Positions 47,901 through 59,333 are shown, counted from the first letter of the stretch. The stretch: 64,000 nucleotides of DNA from Anastatus disparis (GCA_017163975.1 JAFFSR010000307.1:2553001-2617000), one strand, 5' to 3'. The notes: generated by a model from the sequence alone, not told the origin. Numbers and translations are program-made.

Positions 47901-48145
47901 AACCATAAACAATAAACCCGTAAACCCATAATCCCATAAACCTATAAACCATAAACCCATAAACTCATAAACCTATAAACCATAAACCCATAAACTATAA
48001 ATCCATAAACCATAAACCCATAAACCATTAACCCATAAACTATAAATTTATAACCCATAAACCATAAACTTATAAACCATAAACCCATAAACTTATAAAC
48101 CATAAACCCATAAACGATGAGTCCATAAAATATAAACCTATTAAT
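44930..48145. repeat. 15-bp CCATAAA/CCCATAAA satellite (3.2 kb, degenerate)
   Basis: Tandem CCATAAACCCATAAA with many variants (CTATAAA, TCATAAA, CACAAAC). The complement reads TTTATGGGTTTATGG. Because 15 is divisible by three, long frames encoding GFMVY-type pentapeptides stay open on the minus strand; these are not genes. Internal blocks recur at larger scale (for example similar stretches around 45620, 46450 and 47690). Confidence 0.9.
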
Positions 48146-48357
48146 GCACTATAAGACGACCAACTATAGACCTATAGTATGTAAATATAATGATTAATAT
48201 ATTCTCCGATTATAGTAGCGCGAAAATAATATAGGAAACTATACTTTATTCCTATAATATATTATAATACATGAATGTAGTATCACTACAATCTTAGACT
48301 ATAGCTCACTACGGTCATCGATTATAGTTTTTATCTGTAAGGGACGCTACTTAAGGT

Positions 48358-48830
48358 ATGCTTACAAGTAAATATAGAAAATATACAATTAAAGAAATGA
48401 TCCTACATTGTTACAAAACAGGAATAAATAAACACCAATTGAATAATTTGCCATTAGATACAAACTGCATTTTTAACAATATGATTTTTCAATGTAGAAA
48501 TATGCCATCATCAAATTCACCAACTCAAGTCTGTAATTTAATTGATCGACAAGATCTAACAGTACTAGAAAAATGATTATCAAATAATAAAAATGCTGAT
48601 CATTTACAAAGTAAATAAACAAAAGCTAATGATAATTTAGACAATAAAGAACGTAAATGTAGAATGGACATTCATTATAAAATTTTACAATTAAGATTTA
48701 GTACAGATCATAGAGTAGAAGTGTGAAAATGACTCGATTCTTCCAAACCAATGAAGATTTCTATAATTCAAAGAAGATCATGAATTTATTAAAGAGCAAG
48801 AAAAATGTTTACATATTCTTTCAGTGTGGC
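48358..48830 (+). pseudogene. ANAPC1-like (APC/C subunit 1) gene relic
   Basis: The 48358-48573 frame contains NLPLD, CRNMPSSN and NLIDRQDL. After a TGA, interrupted frames continue with LQLRFSTDHRVEV, SSKP and DHEF-KEQEKCL-like segments up to about 48820. This order of motifs recalls the middle region of the anaphase-promoting complex subunit 1, a cell-cycle ubiquitin-ligase scaffold; that match is from memory and not checked. Stops and frame changes mean it is dead. No introns are obvious over 470 bases, so it may be a retrocopy fragment or a remnant of exon duplication. Confidence 0.5.
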
Positions 48831-49439
48831 TATATCGTGTGGACAAGTCGGTCATGCGCAGTAACTGCTTGACGCTTATTAGCCCAGACTTCCGCGCGCT
48901 GTTCAAAAGAAATAAAAATAAATAAAAATTATACTCATTCATTTTTAAACTTCTAAAAAAATTACAAAAAATTATAAAATGTGTGAAATCAATAAAATTA
49001 TGAATAAAACTTATTTGAAAATGTTATTAAAAATGTATTTGATGTTTATTCTTTAATTTAATATTAAATAGAAGTAATATATTTAAAAACATAATTTTTT
49101 TTGTATTATTTACATTTTAGTTTAGATATTAATTATATTGAAGTTTTTCGCTCCTAACGTCGCTTGGTTGAATTTTTTTTATTATAAAAAAAAGACTTTG
49201 ATGGTTTCTACGTATACATTTTTTACATGTTTTTACGTATTCACCACACCTTTATTTATCTTTCCCATTCCAATAACCCCCCCTACCCATTCCATTCCGC
49301 ATTCGCCCGGGGTAATGCCCGTGAAGAAGGAAAAATCTTGTAGCCAAACCCAGTGAGATAAATGCTTAGGGAAAACCTTCTCCGGAATGGGTCGGTGTAT
49401 ATAGCGAATTCGGTATTAGGTAATCCTTGTATAAGGGTA
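48831..49439. other. AT-rich sequence, no gene seen
   Basis: A patch at 48840-48905 (GGACAAGTCGGTCATGCGCA) and another at 49260-49400 are less AT-rich. The latter may be the distal part of the SINE that follows. Confidence 0.4.
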
Positions 49440-49632
49440 CCTACACCGTATTTGCCACACCTCCCGCTTACATTGTCAAGTGTCCAGCACGCCCAAGCGA
49501 TCATCACACAAAGCAAGTCAGACCGGCCGAACGGGGCACTTGAGCGGTCACCCATCCAAGTACTAACCGTGGTTAATGCGACTTTCAGATCGCCTGGCGC
49601 GCGCCGAACCACTCGGCCAATGCGTCGGTTAT
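49440..49632 (-). mobile_element. Chimeric tRNA/5S-rRNA-like SINE
   Basis: On the minus strand the head (about 49632 down to 49577) resembles a class II (Ser/Leu-type) tRNA, with A-box TGGCCGAGTGG and a TGA at the anticodon position. Directly after it, 49568-49544 reads GGTTAGTACTTGGATGGGTG then ACCGC, the conserved 3' half of 5S rRNA. A GC-rich body follows to about 49440. No tail or target duplication was identified. The combination indicates a pol III-type composite SINE rather than a true tRNA or 5S gene. Confidence 0.6.
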
Positions 49633-50702
49633 TTTCTTTTATTATATTATTATGTATAAATAACTAATTTTAAGTAAATAAGAATTAATTAATTTAAGTT
49701 AATTTTGAGTACTAAATAAAATTGAAAATTCATTTGATTTTCAATTTTTTGATGAAACATAATATAAAAATATATGTTCACATGTACTTAAAGGAAAAAA
49801 GCGTATAATTTATTTCATCAAGTGACTATTTCTTACTCTACTTCCATGAGAAAAACAAAGATAGTACGATATTTGATATAAATAAACTAAGAACTGGGAA
49901 CTGAGTAACAACTATAATTTCCAGACCTTAATATACGACCATGAATTTGAATTATGAAATTAATTTTTACGTGAAACATGCTTAAAACAAATTTTGTGTT
50001 TATTTCTAATAAAAATATCTTCACAAATGTATTTTATATATATGAAATACGAAATTTAAATAAAAAAACCATAAGATTACAATACACATTTTTGGTTAAT
50101 TTTAAATTTGAATATTTCAGAATAATAAAATAACTATTTGCAATTACTTAACAATCCTTTTATCTAATTTAGCATCTAATATCAAATTTTAATGAGATAC
50201 AAATATTACAAAGTATATGTATCACAAGTAAGGTTCGCATATCATAAATATCATAATTTTTAGAAAATTCTTGATATTAATAGATTATTAATTTAAAAAA
50301 TTAAATATTTTTTCATTGATGACAAGTAACTTTTCAAATATAGTTAAAATAATACTGTAAATGTCAATCAAATAACATTTTCATCAAAATGAATTTCAAC
50401 GCTATAATTATTAAAATAAACATTTTTATTTAACTACAATCTATTGTAATAATTATTTTTTTAATATATACATATTTAATATTATTTTAAACTATGAATG
50501 AAAAGTTTAAAAAATTAAAGTGATAACTTATAAATAATTATATTATTTTATTAGATATTAGAAAATTTACCATTATTCAAAGTTATTAAAAAGTTATTTA
50601 TAAAAAGTATTCCCATATCAAAATTTCAAAATTCTATTAATTTAATTTTTTATTCTTTACATTAAAGAATTAGTTTTGATGTTGAAATTTTCTTGTGATA
50701 TG

Positions 50703-50745
<43 letters not shown>

Positions 50746-51089
50746 CTTATGGTAAAATATTTTATCACCTTGTATGAAAATTATTCTTTAAAAGTGAAAT
50801 AATACTGTGAATAAACAAATGATTATAAGAAAATATTGAAAACTGTAAATAACAATAAAGAAGCGTTAGACTGGAGATAAATAATGATTGTTTATTATCA
50901 TCTATACATTTTTTAAATGTAGATACTGCAAATATTCGTAAATAACTGTAAATAAATCGAAGAATACAATTATTAGAAATAACTCAAAATAATTTTCATT
51001 TTAGTTCTTTTCACAACAGACTTTTTTTAATGATTGAATATATATATGGGACGTTTCACGTCAACTCACTTAACAAAAAAATAGAATTC
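49633..51089. other. AT-rich sequence, no gene seen
   Basis: No coding frame. (TA)n at 50708-50742. Near the end (51037-51066) lies a single half-unit of the satellite found at 8.4-10.4 kb (ATATGGGACGTTTCACGTCA). Confidence 0.5.
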
Positions 51090-51298
51090 GTCGAATATCT
51101 GAGAAAATGTTCTATTTGATACCCAAAATATACAAAAAAAATTTTAGAGGTCGAGGTCAAAGGGGTCAGGATTTAAACGTGATGGAATTTTTCGAATTTT
51201 CCAAATTTTTTGCTAAATAAATATTTTAAGAGTCAGCTGTATACCGACACAGTTACCTGTTTTACCGAATCTATTTAAAATTTATTTTTTATAAAAAC

Positions 51299-51583
51299 TG
51301 TGGGGACACCCACCTGTCTCTGTATGCGAGCGGCGTTGTAAGCGCACCAACACACATGTAAGTGTGTACATGAAAACGCCTCTGCGCAGGCTCAACTTAG
51401 TCGAGGAAGAAGCAGCTCAACGACTGCTTCTCTGTACCTCAGTCTTGTTCCGCCAGCCACTGCGCTTAGTCGCTTTGGCTATCTAATAAAGTCACACTCA
51501 ACTTATATAGTATCTGACTTATTTTCCAGATCCCGATCTCCTTCTGCATTATATATATATTCATTGCCACACAAGGCATTACA
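51299..51583 (+). repeat. 5' LTR of element B
   Basis: TGTGGGGACACC to GGCATTACA, 285 bp. It contains an AATAAA signal near 51486 (CTAATAAAGTCACACTC). I see no strong TATA box; TTATATAGTATCTGAC near 51504 is a candidate promoter element. It is followed by two bases and then the PBS. Confidence 0.95.
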
Positions 51584-51585
51584 TC

Positions 51586-51598
51586 TGGTGACCCCGAC
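51586..51598 (+). promoter_or_regulatory. Primer-binding site of element B
   Basis: TGGTGACCCCGAC lies two bases after the 5' LTR. The TGG start matches the complement of a tRNA CCA end. I do not assign the primer tRNA. Confidence 0.8.
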
Positions 51599-53358
51599 TG
51601 AAGGATTCAGCGACGACCAGGCAGCCATTTTAACAACCAAGCGACGGACCAAGAGGGACGCCTCGAAATTCCGCCATTTTGGGTTTCTGTTTGCTGGTCA
51701 AGCACAGAGTTTTTGCTGCTCTCGTCGCTCATCCACACGCACAAGGAGTCTTCTCTTTCCTTCTGCAGGGATTGGAAAAGCGGAACATCGCACGCACGCA
51801 TCGCACGGCCCCTACGAGCTCTAAGTGGAGGACGTTTCTTCTGCGGCATTCGCCTCAACGTCTTTGTCCGGAGCATCGTAGTACATCTCCTTAAGGTAGC
51901 GAGAGTTGCTAAGGTGCACTCTCTTTCATACATTTTATTTTTCTCTAATAGAAAATCGCGAGTGCGCGAATTAAAGTGTTAAAGTGCAAAAACTCGCACA
52001 AAAAACCTTTCTCTAGAGAATCTTGGCCACGTGGCGCCATTAATTTTTAACACGCAAAATCACGTGAAATCTTTCTTTGTTCACGGCAGTGCGTGTTGTG
52101 GCCGTTAAAGTAAAGTGAATCGCGAGTGAAATTTATTTGTCACACTAGTGAAAAAGCACGCCGTTGACACGCGTATAGGTTATGTACGCATTGTGTCTGG
52201 CGTTGGAAAATTTCTTTTCTCGCGCATATCACTCCTTTCATTTTTCATTAAAGAGTTAAAAAATTATCTTTGTATAACAATTTTATGCCCTAAGACACGC
52301 GTCATAGCTTATGTACGCATTTTGTCTGGCATATTAATTTTCTTTTGATCGGTAGTCACGCGATATTGCTTAAAGACAAAGAAACGGCCAGTTTTAAGTC
52401 TAGCAAAACGCGTACTTTTAACTGAAATAAACGGTCAAAAAAATTTAACATCGAAGTAACTACCTCAAGGTCATCGTGGAACATCTTTCAACATTAAGCG
52501 AATGCGGAGTGCGAGGAGTCGGTTTTTCGCGCTAACTAACTAGCATTAATTTTTTTTTATACACTCGAATTGTGAATTATTTAATTATAAATCGACTCTA
52601 GACAAATTAGTATAGTTTAATTTAGTATAGAATTTTCTATGAATATATAAAAACTAGTCATATGTGTTTGTGTCGTACTTAACCTTTTATATATTTATTC
52701 AATTGTACTTTGTCCATATACACATATATATATCTTTTTTTTTTATTTTTATATACATATACTCTTTTATTTTTACACATATTTTTAATATATTTTTAAC
52801 ATACAAAAATTTTAACTGCGTACAGTTGGGGATTTCTCGTCTGAAAATTTTGAGATATCTTAAAATACACGCATTTTTCTTTATTATTGTGAGAAAATCT
52901 CACTTCAACTCGAGGCGCTGGCATTGCTTAAGAAAGCTCCTTCGTCGATTCCTCTTTGGATCTCTAACGGGGACTATCGAGAGTGGTGCGAGTGCCAAGA
53001 GCCCTTTTTATATAACTTTAACGCGGTAATAGACGAGAAAACCGCAATTGTTTTTTATCCGGTAGTGAGCCACGTGGAGAATTCTCTCCGATTTTTCACT
53101 CGCACAGCAATTGCGCGTATTACTAAATATTTGCGCTTGTGCATTGGATAGCCCCTTTGTGCATCAGTCGCCGACCACTTGAGGTCTCTCTCGCTGAGCA
53201 CGTGGAGGTAAATCCCAACTGCACAAGACGCCTTTTTACTATCCATTTAAATACACAAATCATACTTCGTATAATATTCGGAGAGAGTTTTCTCGAACTG
53301 GTCACTACGTAAATTTAAAAAGCGTTATTTCCTCTTTTGCGACCGCTCGTCCGCAAAA
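51599..53358 (+). other. Untranslated leader of element B
   Basis: About 1.76 kb without a convincing gene. Small frames (for example 51564-51824 and 52664-53029) are not conserved-looking. Two similar blocks containing ACACGCGT and TTATGTACGCATT (about 52168-52215 and 52292-52335) may be packaging or regulatory repeats. The donor-like AAGGTAGCGAG at about 51891 could serve splicing. Confidence 0.5.
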
Positions 53359-54987
53359 ATGCATCCCAAAGTAATCCATACACCTCCTAAAAACGGTGAG
53401 CCCGGCAACACGGAACGTACGGAAAACGCGTTACGTATGCAACAGAACAGCTCTCCTTCAGAGAGCATGTACTCGGGTGATGGGGGCGTCCTGGGAACTC
53501 TGGAGAATGCAATAGGACCAATCGTTTCCGACAGTTCGCCCACCGGGTTTCATGTAAATTTGACAAACTCAATTGTTAATAAAAATCAAAAAACGTTCGA
53601 AAAATCCTTATTAACGAGTAGACAAAGAACCGCGCATAGTTTTGATCAAAATAGGCTTTTATCCATTAGACCACCTTCTCATAACATATCAAACGAAAAA
53701 ACAGTTCCACGAGAGGCTTATGAAAGGATGGAAAAAACTTTGAGTAACAAAATTAAATTCATGCAAAATTCGCATAGCGAGCAAATTAATAATTTAACAG
53801 AGCAAATAGAGTCGTTAAAAACGCTTGTATTAAATCAAGCGAGGAACGAAAATTCGTTAGAGACTCAGCGAAATTCAAATTCTAGACTTTTCGAGAACAC
53901 AAGAAATGCTCAAAGTTGTTATAACCTTCCATCGGCCTCTACAACAACACATAAACAAACATCATACCTTTTTCCTACAGAACAAAGCCCGACCTTCAAT
54001 TCAATATCAAACATTCCAAACACACAAATAACACAACCTTCAATAATAAACAATCGAACTTTCTCCAATTCTAATCATCCTATAACCTTTCCCGTATACA
54101 CAACAAATACGCCCAACATAAACACACAGAATCATAACACTCAACCGTCGGTCGCGGCTAATATAAAATTCAAACCAATCAAAATGCCCTTCTGGCAACA
54201 CGATCCGGTAACATGGTTCGAAATGTTCGAGTATCAACTATCGATACAAAACATAACGGACGATAATATTAAATTCGTAAACGTCATGCCTAATCTTAGC
54301 AATAGTACCGTCGATGAAATATCTAATAGCACCAAACTATTAAGACCTAATCATCGTTATGCCGGGATTAAAGACATTTTGATTAAAAAATATACGCAAT
54401 CGCAGGATTCCAAATTACAAACATTATTTCGCGGTTGTCAAATCGGAACAAAAAAGCCATCGGAATACTTATACGAGTTAATCAATCTTGCGGGAGAACA
54501 AATCCCACGCGCGTCAATTCTTAAAGCTTGGAGAGCCAATCTACCAGGCAATATCCGTCCGTTTATACGAGAAGACGTGACACCTGAAAACGAAATGGCG
54601 TCGGTCGAGCTTGCTGATCAAATTCATGCCGACTTACATGCAAATCATAACGCGATGCATGAAATCAAACAGAATGAAACACACATTTTAACGGAAATGA
54701 TGACTAAAGTCGACGCGCTCGTAAGCCAACGCAATACAGTTAAAAGACGCTCGCAAGATAAAAAGTGGCACGAAGGTAACAAAGCAGGTGGGCGCGGACG
54801 TAGCAAAAGTAGAGAACGCAGACATTATTGTTACCATCATAGTAAGTACGGTAAAAACGCGTTCAAATGTACCAAGCCGTGCGACTGGGTGGATAATTCC
54901 ATTAAACCAGATCAACAAAACGCGGGAAACAAGGACAGAGCAAACTCGGATGGTAACAAAGGAAACGTTAAAGATTCGTTAAACTAG
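53359..54987 (+). CDS. gag: Gypsy element B Gag (542 aa)
   Basis: This is the Gag structural protein. The ATG at 53359 is the first good start after the leader. Residues 1-110 are Ser/Pro/Asn-rich; 115-165 look coiled-coil (NKIKFMQ...[14 protein letters not shown]). 170-265 is a Thr/Asn/Gln-rich linker. 270-440 is a capsid domain starting [18 protein letters not shown], as in insect Gypsy Gags. A basic Arg/Lys region (455-485) precedes an atypical zinc-knuckle-like motif ([14 protein letters not shown], about 489-503) with Cys and His spacing unlike the CCHC norm but familiar in this group. The frame is intact and ends at TAG 54985-54987, immediately after the slippery GTTAAAC. Length is normal for the family. 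Confidence 0.93.
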   Translation: MHPKVIHTPPKNGEPGNTERTENALRMQQNSSPSESMYSGDGGVLGTLENAIGPIVSDSSPTGFHVNLTNSIVNKNQKTFEKSLLTSRQRTAHSFDQNRLLSIRPPSHNISNEKTVPREAYERMEKTLSNKIKFMQNSHSEQINNLTEQIESLKTLVLNQARNENSLETQRNSNSRLFENTRNAQSCYNLPSASTTTHKQTSYLFPTEQSPTFNSISNIPNTQITQPSIINNRTFSNSNHPITFPVYTTNTPNINTQNHNTQPSVAANIKFKPIKMPFWQHDPVTWFEMFEYQLSIQNITDDNIKFVNVMPNLSNSTVDEISNSTKLLRPNHRYAGIKDILIKKYTQSQDSKLQTLFRGCQIGTKKPSEYLYELINLAGEQIPRASILKAWRANLPGNIRPFIREDVTPENEMASVELADQIHADLHANHNAMHEIKQNETHILTEMMTKVDALVSQRNTVKRRSQDKKWHEGNKAGGRGRSKSRERRHYCYHHSKYGKNAFKCTKPCDWVDNSIKPDQQNAGNKDRANSDGNKGNVKDSLN

Positions 54988-55020
54988 AAACTCGGCGCGT
55001 CATGGAGACCAGCGTGGCCG
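54978..55020 (+). promoter_or_regulatory. -1 ribosomal frameshift signal (gag to pol), element B
   Basis: GTTAAAC at 54978-54984 is phased G TTA AAC followed directly by the gag stop TAG. This heptamer is a known -1 slippery variant in an animal virus. After an 8-nt spacer, CGGCGCG (54993-54999) can pair with CGTGGCCG (55013-55020) with one bulged base. A second possible stem (55003-55009 with 55036-55042) lies further on. Slippage enters the pol frame, which is open from 54972 and has no in-frame stop before the protease. Confidence 0.7.
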
Positions 55021-56140
55021 GGACTAATTCAGTGCGTCTCCACGTAAAAGATAAAACTACTAATGAAATCTTTTTAATTGACTCGGGCGCGGAAATTTCC
55101 GTAATCCCTAGACCCAAAAATTTTACGGGAAAAAAGACAAATTTAAATTTATATGCAGCCAACGACACTAAAATAAACACATATGGCACATTACACAAAA
55201 AACTTGATTTTGGGTTCACTCGGGAACTGCTATGGCTTTTTATTATCGCAGATGTCCCTTATCCTATATTGGGAGGGGATGTTTTAAATCATTTTCATCT
55301 TTTACCAGATCTTAAGAAAAAATTACTAATAAATGCAAGTACGAATGAAACAATTAATGGATTTAACAAAGCCGTTCCTGACTTACAAATTTCTTTGATT
55401 GACCCCAAGATCAAGTATGCACACATTTTAAATAAATTTCCTACGGTAATAGGCGTGGATAGGCCGAAAACTCTAAAAAAGAGAGGCATCTATCATTACA
55501 TTAAAACCACAGGTCCTCCTTGTGCGCAGAAACCGCGACGCTTACGCCCAGAAAAACTTAAAGTAGCTAAATCAGCGTTTGAAGAATGGTGTAGGTTAGG
55601 TGTGTGTAGACCCTCGAAAAGTCCTTGGGCTACACCCATACATATAGTGCCTAAGAAAAACGGGGAATGGCGAGTCTGCGGAGACTATCGGAAATTAAAT
55701 GAGGTAACGGTACCGGATAGATACCCCATACCGAATTTGCATGATTTTTCGAGTAATTTACACGGTAAAACTATTTTCTCCGCCTTGGACCTGGAACGCG
55801 CGTTCTTACAGATACCCATCTTTCCAGATGACATCCCCAAAACGGCAGTAATTACACCGTTTGGTCTGTACGAATTTCTCGTCATGACTTTCGGTTTTAG
55901 AAACGCGTCGCAAACGTTTCAAAGGTACGTCAACCTTGCGCTGGGAGATTTAGATTTCGTCTTTGCTTACATCGACGACATCCTAGTGGCGTCCGCCTCA
56001 CCCGAGGAACATGAGAAGCACTTAAATATAGTGCTTGAAAGATTGCAGAACTTCCATTTGCATCTAAATTTAAAAAAATGCATCTTCGGAGCCGAAAGTT
56101 TAGTTTTTCTCGGGCATACGATCGATAAAGAAGGCCTTAA
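55002..56140 (+). pseudogene. pol: Gypsy element B pol, protease and RT part, cut by MITE
   Basis: Protease: [12 protein letters not shown] with the catalytic Asp at residue 27 counted from the ATG at 55002, and ILGGDVL near residue 92. The RT follows from about residue 175: [19 protein letters not shown], the YRKLNEVT region, [14 protein letters not shown], and the catalytic YIDD at 55968-55979, then [11 protein letters not shown]. The coding sequence stops abruptly at TTAA 56137-56140 where a MITE is inserted; read through, the frame hits a stop at 56169-56171. The domain is otherwise intact with all catalytic residues. An ATG exists at 55002, but the -1 frameshift from gag is the likelier route of expression. 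Confidence 0.93.
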
Positions 56141-56525
56141 GAGGAGGTCGAGTATATCTGTCCTTTTCTAATCAAAGAATTGATTTTTTCACAAAAATTA
56201 ATAATTGTAGCAAAAAATAAGAAGAAAGCCCCATCTCGTATAATAAAAAGCAAGATTCTCTTTTATGACTAAAAATTATTTTTATCGCTTCGTTTTTAAG
56301 AAAACCTTGAAAAACTGAATAGTCCATCCTAACCTCTATTTTTTAAGTTTCTCAAAGTTTTCTTCAAAATAAATCGATAAAAATAATTTTTCCTCATCAA
56401 AGAAAATCTTGCTTTTTATTATACGAGATGGGGCTATCTCCTTATTTTTTGCTACAATTATTAGTTTTTGCAAAAAAATTAATTCTTTGATTAGAAAAGG
56501 ATAGAGATATACGACCTGCTCTTAA
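56137..56525. mobile_element. TTAA MITE, family 1, inserted in pol
   Basis: TTAA at 56137-56140 and 56522-56525 flanks 381 bp with long inverted repeats (GAGGAGGTCGAGTATATCTG, and at the other end GAGCAGGTCGTATATCTC when reversed). It is closely similar to 12841-13224, sharing GAAAGCCCCATCT and TAATTTTAGCAAAAAATA-type blocks. Insert plus one TTAA is 385 bp, which exactly accounts for the change in reading frame between the two parts of pol, so precise excision would restore it. Confidence 0.93.
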
Positions 56526-59333
56526 GCCTGACCCCAAGCTGGTCGATTCAATCAAAAATTTTCCACAGCCGCGAACCGTAGATGAACTACGTAGATTTCT
56601 CGGTTTAGTTAACTTTTATAGAAAGGCAACCCCTCAAGCGGCAGAAACGCAGCGCCATCTGCACGCGCTCATTAAAACTAACAAAAATAAAGATAAAACA
56701 TTGATAATTTGGACCCCAGACGCACTACAGGCTTTCGAAAAGACAAAGATAGACATAACTAATATTACCAGCTTAGCTTATCCGTGCGCAGACGCAGAAA
56801 TACGCGTAACCACGGATGCCTCAAATTTCGCCATGGGTGCTTCCTTGGAGCAATGTGTGGATGGCAGTTGGCAGCCACTAGCATTTTTCTCCAGGAAGTT
56901 TACTCCCGCGCAATCAAAGTACAGCGCTTACGATCGCGAATTAATGGCAATTTATGAAGCTTTAAAGTATTTTAGCTATTTTTTGGAGGGTCGTAATTTT
57001 AAAGTTTTTACTGATCATAAACCGCTAATCTACGCGCTCGGGCAAAACTTAGACACGTGTACACCATTGCGCGTGCGTAAATTGTCGTTTATATCGCAGT
57101 TCAATACGGAAATTTGTTACTTGCGGGGCGAAGACAATGTGGTCGCAGATTCGCTCTCGCGTATTGATCCTTCCATTGCGCCAGCCTCTTTTGACTGGAG
57201 CAATGAGGCATCAACTGGAGAACCCTTTGTAAAAAAGACCCTCGCAAGTATCACGACATTCAACTTTCCAACATTTTTTACTCTTGAAGAAATTTCACAA
57301 GAGCAGGAACGCGATGACGAATTAAAAGAGATAATTGCGGATTTGAATCACCCTCTAAAATTAACTAAGCTGCGCTGGGGACCCAATCGAACAGCCCTCT
57401 ATTGCAACTTCGACGCGCAAACCTTTCGACCATTTATACCCAAGATACTTAGACGTGAAGTATTTAAAATTTTTCATATTAACAACGCGCACCCTTCGGG
57501 CCGTGTAACCGATAGGCTAGTTAGACAGCATTATGTGTGGCCTAATATGGCTAAAGAGGTAAAAGAGCAGTGCAAAAACTGTTTAGATTGTCAACGCGCT
57601 AAAGTTTCTCGCCAGAATAAGTTTTTGCCACTGCATTTCGTTGAACCAGACGCGAGATTTGCGCATGTGCACATCGATATTGTAGGTCCCTTGCCCTCGA
57701 GTGAAGGCTACAAGTATCTGCTCACGATGATCGACAGATTCTCGCGCTGGCCAGAGGCGGTACCTCTACACGATATTACAGCACCGGTGGTTGCGCGCGC
57801 ATTTTTTGATACTTGGGTAGCGCGATTCGGTGCACCCGTAACAATAACCACGGATCAGGGCGGCAATTTGAATCTCAGCTTCTCACCTCACTCTTAGAAC
57901 TGATAGGCTGTAATCGAACGCGTACGACTGCTTACCATCCGCAGGCAAACGGCATGATCGAGAGATGGCATAGGCAATTAAAAGCTGCATTAATGTGTCT
58001 TGCACAAACTCATGAATGAACCAAAGTTCTTTCAAGTGTTTTATTGGGATTGCGTACTAGAATACGTCTAGATACGGATGCTAGTCCAGCAGAGTTTGTG
58101 TATGGCACAAAATTAACCATTCCAGGCGATATTTTGCAGTTTCGCGACACCCGCGGCTTCAATGATAACATCTTTTTATCGGAATTTCGGGATTATATCG
58201 CTCAAATGAAACCAGTTCCGGTAGTACACAGAACTTCTGCCAAACCTTTCGTATTTAAAGATCTCAACACCTGCACTCACGTGTTCGAAAGAGTGAGAGC
58301 CGTAAAACCACCACTTACACAACCATACACCGGTCCGTACAAAGTTATCTCGCGACACCAAGACGGGCGCACTTTCACCTTAGAGAAAAACAGCAAACAT
58401 GTCGTCGTGAATCTAGAACGTCTTAAACCAGCGTACTTTTTAACCGAAGAATATAACGACGTCGATGCAAATATAAATTCCAATTCTGACATTAATGCAT
58501 ATGGAAGGTCTCTGCAACAGTTTTTATCTCCGAATTTTAACTTGCCTACAAGCGCCACGGTGCGCAAACTCGTCGATAACGCAGAGAGTGAGGCTTCGCA
58601 ACTCCCTCCCTCCGCCGTAGATAAAAATAAAGTGCAGGACGATAACTGCGAATTAGATAAGCATTTGACACAGCAGTCAACAAATGAAGACTGTGATAAT
58701 AGCACGGAGGATAGGACCTTGCGATCCCCACTCTCTCAGACTAATGACACTGCACCCTGTGCAACTAAAACAAATGGCCAAGAGCCACCTCGCGTCGGTA
58801 AATCAGATTCCGTTGCCGAGCCCCCTGTTACTACACATCAAGTTCTTGTACATAGGGATGATGACATGGACGAGTTGTCGCCGGGGGGGGATGATCGCGG
58901 CGTTGGCGGCGACACACAGACCTCTAGTGATGAGATAGTAGATGAAAGCGCGCTTCCGGAAGCGACTCATAGTAATCAAATTATTGATACACCGGAATGC
59001 ATAGAAGCTTTAGAGACTCCCACTCTAAATAGGGACAACCCTTCCTCTGTCATTCAGCCACAAGTAACTCCCTCCTTACCTAAAAAGAAAAAATTCATTC
59101 CTAACATCCTTAAAAGAAATAAAATAAATTCAATAGAGAATAGGGAGGTAGATAAAAAAGTTAGATTTTGCGATCAAATCTCGGTTAAATATATATGTAA
59201 AACCTCGCACTCATTTCCTAAATTGTATAAAAAACGCAAGCGAAAAGTCGCTAGAGAACTGGAGGATATTAAATGCCTCCTTACTAAATATCTAAGTATA
59301 ACTAATCAAAATGCCTTTTCATCTGTTCTCTAG
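56526..59333 (+). pseudogene. pol: Gypsy element B pol, RNase H-integrase part, damaged
   Basis: The RT thumb/connection resumes at 56526 (RRFLGLVNFYRKA). RNase H has TTDASNFAMGAS (Asp 56815-56817) and FTDHKPL. The integrase zinc region (NAHPSGR ... CKNCLDC) spans about 57485-57590; the catalytic Asp residues are in HIDIVGP (about 57676) and TTDQG (about 57855), and the Glu (57960-57962) is in a frame displaced by one base. The displacement near 57860 fits loss of one base in a G-rich run. TGA at 58017-58019 stands where Trp is usual, and the frame continues to TAG 59331-59333. A GPY/F module (YTGPYKVISRH) is at about 58326. Beyond it is a roughly 300-residue acidic, low-complexity extension ending in a basic tail, unusually long for Gypsy pol. 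Confidence 0.9.
59301..59333 (+). promoter_or_regulatory. Candidate splice acceptor ahead of ORF3
   Basis: ACTAAT (59301-59306) resembles a branch point. The pyrimidine-rich TTTTCATCTGTTCTCTAG ends at 59333, with the AG being part of the pol stop codon. An exon starting at 59334 would meet its first ATG at 59362, in frame with ORF3. In other Gypsy-group elements a third ORF is made from a spliced RNA. The donor is not identified. Confidence 0.45.

Noticed and set aside
49544..49568. 5S rRNA gene
   Set aside because: Only the 3'-half motif is present and it is fused to a tRNA-like head; no full 120-base 5S.
49283..49667. Frames of about 100 codons on both strands near 49.3-49.7 kb
   Set aside because: They lie over the chimeric SINE and its less AT-rich flank, with no protein-like features.
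51564..53151. Small frames in the leader of element B
   Set aside because: They overlap the LTR, PBS and leader, on both strands, without recognisable domains.
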